A DNA stretch of 6,006 nucleotides, from contig JAITJB010000239.1 in NCBI GenBank assembly GCA_031279155.1, positions 1-6,006 on the forward strand. The letters are read 5' to 3'. The translations under genes and the position numbers were made by a program. The DNA comes from Deltaproteobacteria bacterium. Its GTDB lineage: Bacteria > Desulfobacterota > Desulfarculia > Adiutricales > Adiutricaceae. Shown here piece by piece: positions 1 to 5,178 of the stretch. Below the pieces are notes generated by a model. That model saw nothing but the letters and a program-made list of their open reading frames with translations. It was not told where the DNA came from and did no database searches. Each line of letters starts with the position of its first letter. The first letter of the stretch is position 1.

Positions 1-110
1 GGTATTTCCGGATATGCTCTCGGAATTTTCTCGGTCTACGGATAACGTAGGTCGATTTTCGCAACACCTACGCCGCCAATATCGGACGCGTTTGAAAAAA
101 GGAGCGTTAC

Positions 111-794
111 GACGATTACTGCCACTTCGAGGATGCGGAGGGCAAGGGTCAGGCCGACGTGGAAATGCAGGCCGCAGCGATTGCCGGCGAGCTTGAAAAA
201 ACGATTTGAGGCTCATTAAGAGCAGGGGCACCTTGTAGCTCTGCCATTAAAATTTTTCACAATTTGGGCGCGGCATAAGGTACGACAATTTCCGCCGCAG
301 CTACTGCGTGTTTTTCTGCGGCTTCAAAATGTTCGAGGCCTCAAAGCCATCGGGGCATTTCAAGCTCCGCGATGAGGACGGACTGGAACTCACCAACGCC
401 ATCAACGAAATATTTGTTCAGTTGCCCGAAATTCGACGCCGCCCTCGACAAACCGATGGGAGAGATGACAGGCATGGAGATGTGGGGGCTGTTTTTTTTC
501 TAGGCCGACAAGCCGGAGCGTTCGGAAGTGGTAAACGAAATAATCAGAAGACGGGAGGCGATCAAAGTGGCTGACAAGATACTAGCAAGCATAAGCACAG
601 ACCCCGACATGCGGGCGAAGTACCGCTCGTGGATGAAGTTTCAAACCGACCTGAACACCACGATAGCTGTCAGCGAAGATCAGGCACGGGAACAGGAGCG
701 CAACGACATTGCGCGGAATCTGTCCGATGAGGACATCGCGAAAGCGACAGCCTTGACGCTTGATGAAATCAAGCGTCTCCGCGATGGCCAGTAG
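111..794 (+). pseudogene. Decayed Rpn-family PD-(D/E)XK nuclease/transposase gene
   Basis: Pieces of one protein can be read by switching frames. From 111 to 209 comes a segment with an acidic stretch and the motif ADVEMQ, matching the D...(E/V)EMQ part of the PD-(D/E)XK core, ended by TGA at 207. From about 251 to 430 a second frame gives YDNFRRSYCVFFCGFKMFE and, further on, EIFVQLP, the usual middle of the family. After one extra base near 425-430 a third frame reads KFDAALDKPMGEMTGMEMWGLFF, hits TAG at 501-503 where relatives usually have Arg, and continues through a helical Glu/Arg-rich tail to SDEDIAKATALTLDEI and a stop at 794. Rpn proteins are recombination-promoting nucleases often annotated as transposases. 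The N-terminus is unreadable or lies left of the window. With two or more frameshifts and a premature stop the gene is almost surely dead. Family assignment rests on remembered motif order, not on a search. Confidence 0.72.
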
Positions 795-961
795 CGCAAA
801 AACAGCGCGGTGCGCCAAGCGTTTCAATAGTTCAACCTAAATTCGGGCATGTTTTAGCACCTACAAGACATCCAAGCTGACCCTTATGGTAGGAAAAAAT
901 GAGCACGACAGCCATTTAGATCTATGTTTCTCGTTAGTTCACTACCGACCCGGTCGGCGCC
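795..961. other. Gap between two pseudogenes, no gene seen
   Basis: No convincing coding sequence or RNA gene is visible between the convergent ends of the two decayed genes. The only structure is a short inverted repeat, CCGAC and GTCGG around a 3-base loop (945-957), directly beyond the stop of the transposase remnant. It might be a leftover of an insertion-sequence end, but no matching partner repeat was found in the window. Confidence 0.5.
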
Positions 962-1407
962 CTAAGTTTCTTGATAGCGGGGGTTATTGATGTAGGCCAT
1001 GACTTCTTGCTGGCCAAGACCGAAAACTTCTAGTGTTCCTTTGAGACTTTGTCAACGGGTTCATAAGTCTTTTATTGTTTGACGCCATGACAACTCCAAT
1101 ATTCTCCAGTTCTCCGATAATTGAGCTTTTACTTCAGCCACGCTTTTTCATTAATACGTTTAGCTTGTTGCCAATTTCGGAGATGACAATTAAAGAGATG
1201 AAGGAACAAAACAGTTTGCCGCGGGTTGTATTGCCATGATGGGTTCGTAGCCTTTTCATATCAATGTAGTTCTTCGCATCGTCAAAGATTTCTCGTGCAT
1301 ATTTTGCGGCGGTACTTGTTGAGAACTTCAACGGCATTGAGATCTGTGATTGGCTGGACATGGCTATTAATGAAGGATGTGCTGTAGTTAAGCTCCAAAT
1401 AACCCAA
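962..1407 (-). pseudogene. C-terminal remnant of a DDE (IS4/IS1634-like) transposase
   Basis: Read on the minus strand, three overlapping pieces restore one protein end. The first (about 1407-1303) gives PITDLNAVEVLNKYRRK. After a frameshift near 1290-1303 the second gives FDDAKNYIDMKRLRTHHGN and then GKLFCSFISLIVISEI, the pattern of the last DDE helix region (Glu, Phe-Asp-Asp-x-Lys, Met-Lys-Arg-Leu-Arg) of IS4-superfamily transposases. This piece hits TGA at 1134-1136, where the family usually has Trp after KKRG, and runs on in the same frame to about 1036. A second frameshift leads to EVFGLGQQEVMAYINNP and the natural end, TAG at 962-964. The N-terminal two thirds, including the first two catalytic Asp residues, are absent, because the remnant abuts the nifS terminator. 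It is non-functional. The broad family is fairly sure, the exact IS family is not. Confidence 0.75.
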
Positions 1408-1457
1408 CTAAAAAAACCATCCCGCCTCCCTAAATGGAGATGGGATGGTTTTTAGTT
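1406..1457 (-). terminator. Intrinsic terminator of the nifU-nifS operon
   Basis: Twenty bases after the nifS stop, the arms AAAAACCATCCC (1412-1423) and GGGATGGTTTTT (1442-1453) pair perfectly. The flanks AACTA and TAGTT extend the pairing with a two-base bulge, and a smaller CTCC/GGAG stem can form in the loop. On the minus strand the arm ends in a run of seven U. The A-rich other side also makes it a terminator for plus-strand transcripts, so it probably works in both directions. Confidence 0.9.
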
Positions 1458-1477
1458 GTGAGCCTTAGGGTATCGAG

Positions 1478-2695
1478 CTAGTTACAGATCTGGCAAGAAT
1501 TGCCGTCACAGCTTAATAAACCGCTCTCTAGGGCCGGAGCCCCGTCCTTCCAAAATGGGGAAAGGTTGCGGAGTTTTTCGATGACCTCAGGGAAGATCTT
1601 AAGGGCCCGGTCGACCTCTGCGTCGGTGTTCTCAACCGACAATGACAGACGGATAGAGCCGTGAGCCGCCGTAAAGGGCACGCCCATGGCCCTAAGCACA
1701 TGGGAGGGCTCAAGGGAGCCGGAAGTGCAAGCCGAACCAGAGGAGGCGCAGATGCCGGCATGGGAGAGGTGGAAGAGGATTGATTCACCTTCAACATACT
1801 CGAAACTGATGTTGGTGGTGTTGGGAAGGCGTTGGACCCGGTCGCCGTTGACCATGGAAGAAGGGATAGTCAAAAGACCCTCTTCCAAGCGATCCCTTAA
1901 GGCTCTGACCCGAGTATTTTCCTCAGGCAAACGCTTTTGGGCGAGCTCTGCGGCCACGCCTAAGCCAATAATGTAAGGTACGTTTTCCGTTCCGCCTCGC
2001 CGACCGTTTTCTTGATGACCGCCGATCATAAAGGGCGCAAATTTAAGCTTGCGGCGGACAAAAAGAGCGCCAATGCCCTTGGGGGCGTGGATCTTGTGGC
2101 CGGCTAAAGAGAGCATATCGATGTTGGTATCTTTAAGGTTTATGGGAATCTTGCCTATAGCCTGAACAGCGTCGGTGTGGAAGACTATGCCTTTCTCATG
2201 ACACAGATCGGCGATTTTTTCCACCGGAAACAAAACCCCGGTTTCGTTATTGGCCCACAATAAGCTCACCAGGGCCGTGTCAGGGGTCATGGAGTCCACC
2301 AACTGGTCCATATCAATTAAGCCGCCCCGGTCTACCCCGATCTCGGTAACCCTATAGCCCTGATGCTTGAGGAAGGTGGCGTTGTTGATGATAGCCGAGT
2401 GCTCAACTTTACTGGTAATAAGGTGGCGCTTGTTGGGCTGAGTTCTTAAAGCCGACCACAAAGCCGTGTTATCGCTTTCCGTACCGCAAGAGGTGTAAAT
2501 GATCTCAATTGGCTCACAGCCTAAAAGATCGGCCAAGCTTTGACGGGCCTTCCTGAGGGCGGTAGCAACCTCGCCGCCTTTGTGATGCATGCTGGAGGGG
2601 TTACCGTAACTGTCCTTAAAGAAGGGCAGCATAGCCTCCAAAACCTCAGGATCGACTTTAGTGGTGGCGTTGTTATCGAAATAGATTGTTTCCAT
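1478..2695 (-). CDS. nifS: Cysteine desulfurase NifS
   Basis: This is a PLP-dependent enzyme that turns L-cysteine into L-alanine and leaves a persulfide on its active-site cysteine, which feeds sulfur to Fe-S cluster assembly on NifU in the cytoplasm. The 405 residues match the usual length of group I NifS/IscS proteins. Visible marks are the N-terminal YFDNNATT, the cofactor-stacking His99 in KVEHS, Asp175 and Gln178 in HTDAVQAIG, the Schiff-base Lys201 in LAGHKIHAPKG, GGTEN at 235-238, and catalytic Cys323 in SSGSACTSGSLEPSHV. The last wording is typical of NifS. The ATG start is supported by GGAAGG at 2701-2706, five bases upstream. It follows nifU by 111 bases and shares the terminator just downstream. 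One oddity is a C-terminal tail with three cysteines (396, 401, 404, C-x4-C-x2-C) in the last ten residues. No isc, suf or other nif genes are in view, so a housekeeping role is likely. Confidence 0.96.
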   Translation of the reverse strand: METIYFDNNATTKVDPEVLEAMLPFFKDSYGNPSSMHHKGGEVATALRKARQSLADLLGCEPIEIIYTSCGTESDNTALWSALRTQPNKRHLITSKVEHSAIINNATFLKHQGYRVTEIGVDRGGLIDMDQLVDSMTPDTALVSLLWANNETGVLFPVEKIADLCHEKGIVFHTDAVQAIGKIPINLKDTNIDMLSLAGHKIHAPKGIGALFVRRKLKFAPFMIGGHQENGRRGGTENVPYIIGLGVAAELAQKRLPEENTRVRALRDRLEEGLLTIPSSMVNGDRVQRLPNTTNISFEYVEGESILFHLSHAGICASSGSACTSGSLEPSHVLRAMGVPFTAAHGSIRLSLSVENTDAEVDRALKIFPEVIEKLRNLSPFWKDGAPALESGLLSCDGNSCQICN

Positions 2696-2758
2696 AAAGA
2701 CCTTCCAAAGATAAGCAAATGACTAGACCCATCTAAAACCGGCCAGTCAATATAAGAT

Positions 2759-2797
2759 CCAGGAACCAAATCAACTTGAGGCTTTAAGGGTTCCTGG
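2759..2797 (-). promoter_or_regulatory. Stem-loop in the nifU-nifS spacer
   Basis: CCAGGAACC (2759-2767) and GGTTCCTGG (2789-2797) form a perfect 9-bp inverted repeat around a 21-base loop, starting ten bases after the nifU stop. There is no U-run after it on the minus strand, so it is not a normal terminator. It may be an mRNA stability or processing element that adjusts NifU relative to NifS output. The structure is seen directly, the role is inference. Confidence 0.5.
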
Positions 2798-2806
2798 CGC
2801 CATTTT

Positions 2807-3646
2807 TCACCGCTGCTCCCGGACCACGATGGCGGGATCAACTAAAGTGCGGAGGGTTTCGGTCACAAAATCGGCCAAAGTGCGTTTCGAAGATGGGCAA
2901 CCCGAGCAAGACCCTTTAAGGGCCACGACGACCTCGTTGCCATCGACGTCGACTAACTCAATATCGCCGCCATCACGCATTAGGGCCGGGGCAATCTGGG
3001 TGTTTATGACTTCCTCAATCAACTTTATGCGCTTCAAAGCTGTCATGCGAGCGGGTTTGGGGGTATCAGAGCCGTTACCAGAGGCTCGGTGGAGTATCTT
3101 AGCCAGTAACTCCTCAAGCTTAGGTAGGCATTTACCGCAGCCGCCGCCAGCTTTGGTGAACTGTGTTATCTCTTCGACCGTAGTTAAGCGATTGGTCTTA
3201 ACTACCCGTTCAATCTCTTGGTCAGTTACGCCAAAACAATGGCAGATGATCTCACCTTGGGTGGCTCTCACAGGAACCCCCCGGTAGTTGGAGATGGCCG
3301 CTTCCAGGGCCTCTTGACCCATGACTGAGCAGTGCATCTTTTCCTTAGGCAGTCCACCTAAGTAATCAGCAATGTCCTGATTAGTCAAAGTAAGGGCTTG
3401 ATCTAGGGTTTTTCCCTTGATCATCTCTGTTAAAGCTGAAGATGAGGCGATGGCGCTAGCGCAACCAAAGGTCTGAAATTTGGCGTCTTCAATGATGTCC
3501 CGCTCTTTATCGACCTGTATGGTCAATCTCAGGGCGTCGCCACAGGAGAGGGACCCGACCTGCCCCTCGCCGTCTATACGCTCCACAACCCCCACATTGC
3601 GGGGGTTTTCGAAGTGTTCCATTACGTTGTCAGTGTATTCCCACAT
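2807..3646 (-). CDS. nifU: Fe-S cluster scaffold protein NifU (three domains)
   Basis: NifU is the scaffold on which Fe-S clusters are built from iron and NifS-derived sulfur before transfer to target proteins. All three family domains are present in 279 residues. An IscU-like domain (about 1-125) has Cys35, Asp37, Cys62 and Cys106 in the contexts SLSCGDALR, TFGCASAIASSSALTEM and KMHCSVMG. A BFD-like [2Fe-2S] domain (about 130-185) has Cys135, Cys137, Cys170 and Cys173 (ICHCFGVT, GGGCGKC). A C-terminal NifU domain (about 205-275) has Cys247 and Cys250 in GSCSGCPS, after the conserved LMRDGGDIELV. No expected ligand is missing. The start MWEYTDNVMEHF is the classic one, and AAGGAG lies at 3655-3660 with eight bases of spacing. 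The protein is somewhat shorter than Azotobacter NifU because of a short linker. It is first in the operon with nifS. The leader upstream holds candidate control elements described separately. Confidence 0.96.
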   Translation of the reverse strand: MWEYTDNVMEHFENPRNVGVVERIDGEGQVGSLSCGDALRLTIQVDKERDIIEDAKFQTFGCASAIASSSALTEMIKGKTLDQALTLTNQDIADYLGGLPKEKMHCSVMGQEALEAAISNYRGVPVRATQGEIICHCFGVTDQEIERVVKTNRLTTVEEITQFTKAGGGCGKCLPKLEELLAKILHRASGNGSDTPKPARMTALKRIKLIEEVINTQIAPALMRDGGDIELVDVDGNEVVVALKGSCSGCPSSKRTLADFVTETLRTLVDPAIVVREQR

Positions 3647-3654
3647 ATTGAGAG

Positions 3655-3695
3655 CTCCTTGACGGCCCCCACCTGGCAGAGCGAAGCCGTCTGCC
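3655..3695 (-). promoter_or_regulatory. Two mutually exclusive leader hairpins before the nifU start
   Basis: In the minus-strand RNA, stem A pairs GGCAGA with TCTGCC (3690-3695 with 3675-3680, 9-base loop). Stem B pairs GACGGC with GCCGTC (3686-3691 with 3661-3666) and may gain two G-U pairs. The two share bases 3690-3691 and overlap topologically, so only one can form at a time. Stem B ends directly against the Shine-Dalgarno AAGGAG (3655-3660). This is the geometry of a translational switch, although no ligand or known riboswitch class is recognised. Confidence 0.45.
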
Positions 3696-3764
3696 GACTC
3701 TAGCTTTCAGAAACAGAAAGCCGGGAAAGATTTTTTAAAATAACCACGAACTTGCGCCAGAACT

Positions 3765-3790
3765 AAAAGAGAAAAAAAAGAGAAAAAAAA
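3765..3790. repeat. Phased A-tracts in the nifU leader region
   Basis: Runs of 4, 8 and 8 A are separated by GAG at an 11-base period (3765-3768, 3772-3779, 3783-3790). A-tracts repeated once per helical turn bend DNA, so this may be a curved segment. On the minus strand the same bases are U-runs and could serve as the tail of a weak attenuator with GACAG/CTGTC arms at 3794-3798 and 3825-3829. Confidence 0.4.
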
Positions 3791-3842
3791 TTGGACAGGC
3801 TAAACATCCCAAAACCTCAGGATTCTGTCAATGGCTGTTCAG

Positions 3843-3866
3843 ACCTGTTCAAGGTCATTGTAACCT
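3843..3866. promoter_or_regulatory. Possible operator with ACCT/AGGT half-sites
   Basis: GACCT (3843-3847) and AGGTC (3852-3856) form a 5-5-5 inverted repeat. A further ACCT at 3863-3866 makes a second, overlapping inverted pair with the central AGGT. A direct repeat of CTGTTCA (3835-3841 and 3845-3851, one helical turn apart) overlaps it. The cluster lies between the strong minus-strand promoter and nifU. It resembles a binding site for a dimeric regulator, but no family is recognised. Confidence 0.3.
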
Positions 3867-3985
3867 ATTATGAGCTATTCTGGCGGAAATTCCCATCTGC
3901 TTTTTAAGTATGGATTGGTCAGTAAACCCCTAAAACTCTCTAGACCAAGACCGGCCCAAATTAAGGACTGACAACCCATTTAAAC

Positions 3986-4013
3986 AATATAAGGCCAATT
4001 GGCCAGTTGTCAA
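3986..4013 (-). promoter_or_regulatory. Candidate nifU-nifS promoter with palindromic operator
   Basis: On the minus strand TTGACA (4008-4013) and TATATT (3986-3991) are separated by 16 bases, a perfect -35 and a five-of-six -10 hexamer. The spacer contains the perfect 12-bp palindrome GGCCAATTGGCC (3993-4004), where a bound repressor would block RNA polymerase. Transcription would start near 3979 and leave a leader of about 330 bases before nifU. A weaker alternative with TTGACA at 3826-3831 and GATGTT at 3803-3808 lies nearer the gene. Confidence 0.55.
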
Positions 4014-4325
4014 GGGGTTCTTGAGCTGGCCCGAACTCATAAAGAACTGATACTTCACTTCACCTTAATTTCCTTTTACATTTTACAGCCCTGACCAACA
4101 AAAGTCAAAATGCCCCTAGGCCATCTGAGGGTAAAAAAACGAATTATGCCTGTATCATATCCTGCTCTAATGTCAAGTAATTATTTAGATTTACAAATAT
4201 TGGTTTCGAAGCTACAGACTTAAAAGGAAAAGCTCTCAAGGTGCTTCTTGTCAACCTGGATTCTTGGCTTAATTAAATCTTAAAATTTTTCAAGATTAAA
4301 TTCACAAAAAGGTTAAGTAAAATCC

Positions 4326-4361
4326 TATATCTTAATTAGTAAAATATAAATTTAAGATATA
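4326..4361. promoter_or_regulatory. 10-bp inverted repeat upstream of the plus-strand promoter
   Basis: TATATCTTAA (4326-4335) and TTAAGATATA (4352-4361) are perfect complements around a 16-base AT-only-like spacer, with arm centres 26 bp apart. The repeat ends 12 bases before the -35 at 4374. A related, shorter pair, AATCTT/AAGATT, lies at 4276-4281 and 4292-4297. It is placed as an upstream regulator site would be, though AT-rich sequence produces such repeats more easily by chance. Confidence 0.35.
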
Positions 4362-4373
4362 AAAGATAGACAC

Positions 4374-4402
4374 TTGACAGATGGCAGCTTCAAGCGTACT
4401 AT
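4374..4402 (+). promoter_or_regulatory. Sigma70-type promoter pointing into a gene-free region
   Basis: TTGACA (4374-4379), a 17-base spacer and TACTAT (4397-4402) make a near-consensus promoter on the plus strand, with a start expected near 4409. No plus-strand gene follows. The transcript would cover a stem-loop at 4426-4457 and the 13-bp array, and run towards the 3' end of the Ala/Lys-rich gene on the other strand. It therefore suggests a small or antisense RNA. Confidence 0.5.
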
Positions 4403-4425
4403 GTAAATGCTACTGAGTGATTTTC

Positions 4426-4457
4426 GCGCCCTAGGCAGGCTTGACAAGACTAGGCGC
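4426..4457 (+). other. Stem-loop in the possible small RNA
   Basis: GCGCCCTAG (4426-4434) pairs with CTAGGCGC (4450-4457) with one bulged C, closing a 15-base loop. ACCTTTTCG follows, so this could be a weak terminator about 60 bases after the predicted start at 4409, or simply a structured 5' end. A second TTGACA (4441-4446) sits in the loop without a good -10 behind it. Confidence 0.35.
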
Positions 4458-4518
4458 ACCTTTTCGATATCAATATATCTAAATCGCATTGTCTTTTTAA
4501 AAAAGATAGCCAAAAAAA

Positions 4519-4583
4519 TAGCCGAGCTAGCTGGCCAAACTAGTTAGCCAAGCTAGGTAGCCAAGCAAGTTAGCCAGGCTATC
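4519..4583. repeat. Five 13-bp tandem repeats
   Basis: Five back-to-back 13-base units start at 4519, 4532, 4545, 4558 and 4571, with consensus TAGCCAAGCTAGT and two to four changes each. The array is enclosed by a 7-bp inverted repeat, GATAGCC (4505-4511) and GGCTATC (4577-4583). It lies between the plus-strand promoter and the terminator of the Ala/Lys-rich gene. It is not coding in any evident frame. The exact period suggests tandem duplication, perhaps a multi-site protein binding array like iterons, but no origin features such as DnaA boxes were recognised. Confidence 0.7.
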
Positions 4584-4598
4584 GAAAAAACAGCCAAC

Positions 4599-4642
4599 AA
4601 AAAACCCCTCCAGACTTAAGCCGAGACTTAAGCCTAGAAGGG
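4599..4642 (-). terminator. Intrinsic terminator of the Ala/Lys-rich gene
   Basis: On the minus strand CCCTTC-T-AGGCTTAAG (4627-4642) pairs with CTTAAGTCTGGAGGG (4606-4620) around a six-base loop, followed by a run of six U (4599-4604). The two sides contain the same ten bases, GACTTAAGCC, as a direct repeat, because CTTAAG is self-complementary. It starts 26 bases after the stop of the gene and has no U-run for the opposite direction. Confidence 0.9.
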
Positions 4643-4668
4643 TCTTAAAAACTGTTTAGGCCAGATGG

Positions 4669-5178
4669 CTATTTGGCTTTAGTCTTAGCCGGAGTTTTAG
4701 CGGCTTCTTTTTTAGCCGGGGTCTTAGCCGCCTCTTTTTTGGCCGGAGTTTTAGCGGCTTCTTTTTTAGCCGGTGTTTTAGCCGCTTCTTTTTTGGCCGG
4801 AGGCTCGCTCTTAGCCCGTTTGGCCGGCGCCTTAGCCGTTTCTTTAGTAGCCGGAACCATGGCTTCCGGTCGTTCAACCAACTCCTGAGACGTTTCAGAA
4901 GCGGTCTGGTCCTCTGGAACTGTTTCCACAGTCTCCGGCGGCTCTACCGGGACCGGTGGCGGCTCTGCGTCAGCGTCACTTAAATCAGCTGACTCCTCTT
5001 TGGCCTCTGAGCCAGCCTTCTCTGGCGGGCTCGCTGAAGTGTCGCCTGCGGCGCCAGCAGCTGAAGTATCGGCCTCTGGAGCTTGGGCCGCACCCTTCTG
5101 GTTAGCCGGCACTTTAAATTTATTGATGAAATCCGGACCGTAAAATCCGTATGCTCCGACCAGCCCTTTACCTGACAT
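4669..5178 (-). CDS. Ala/Lys/Pro-rich histone H1-like protein
   Basis: The family is not recognised with certainty. The 169 residues fall into three parts. A short N-terminal part (1-25) is Gly/aromatic-rich, MSGKGLVGAYGFYGPDF. An acidic, Pro/Glu/Ala-rich, probably disordered middle covers about 30-105. A strongly basic tail (110-169) contains four exact copies of KKEAAKTPA at 129-164 and ends in KTKAK. Such tails occur in bacterial histone H1-like proteins and bind DNA or other polyanions, so a nucleoid-associated role is a reasonable inference. The acidic block could shield or modulate the tail. There is no signal peptide and no membrane segment. The ATG is supported by AAGGAG at 5188-5193, nine bases upstream. 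It is a single-gene unit between two terminators. No strong promoter was found in the roughly 180 bases upstream. Length probably varies between strains through the DNA repeat. Confidence 0.85.
   Translation of the reverse strand: MSGKGLVGAYGFYGPDFINKFKVPANQKGAAQAPEADTSAAGAAGDTSASPPEKAGSEAKEESADLSDADAEPPPVPVEPPETVETVPEDQTASETSQELVERPEAMVPATKETAKAPAKRAKSEPPAKKEAAKTPAKKEAAKTPAKKEAAKTPAKKEAAKTPAKTKAK
4688..4795 (-). repeat. Four 27-bp tandem repeats inside the Ala/Lys-rich gene
   Basis: Units begin at 4688, 4715, 4742 and 4769. The first and third are identical over all 27 bases, while the second and fourth differ from them at a few third-codon positions and share the same last base. The array therefore looks like a duplicated 54-bp unit. 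Because 27 is a multiple of three, gain or loss of units changes protein length without a frameshift. Confidence 0.9.

Larger units (their letters stand above)
3647..4668. other. Long non-coding region upstream of nifU
   Basis: No ORF here resembles a protein, and no tRNA, tmRNA or SRP RNA was recognised. The block becomes strongly AT-rich at about 4140-4380. It holds the nifU leader and its candidate promoter, several inverted repeats, a plus-strand promoter, a 13-bp tandem array and the terminator of the Ala/Lys-rich gene, each listed separately. Lesser repeats are GCTTTC/GAAAGC (3703-3708 and 3716-3721), TTGGTC/GACCAA (3915-3920 and 3943-3948) and TGACAAC/GTTGTCA (3969-3975 and 4006-4012). 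Confidence 0.7.

Noticed and set aside
2829..3287. 152-codon plus-strand ORF
   Set aside because: It lies wholly inside nifU on the opposite strand. All NifU domains are intact, so this is a shadow frame.
3859..3905. Sigma54 promoter upstream of nifU
   Set aside because: TGGC-like sequences occur, but no GG-N10-GC spacing was found on either strand in the leader.
4093..4134. Terminator-like CCCT/AGGG hairpin next to seven A
   Set aside because: The stem has only four pairs, and the A-run is on the wrong side for the strand on which it would need to act.
4519..4583. CRISPR array
   Set aside because: The 13-bp units are contiguous with no spacers and no cas genes are nearby.
4673..4888. Plus-strand ORF with repeats of an Ala/Leu/Ser/Phe-rich unit
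   Set aside because: It is the antisense of the Lys-rich repeat gene. Its regularity comes from the 27-bp DNA repeat, and it has no ribosome binding site.
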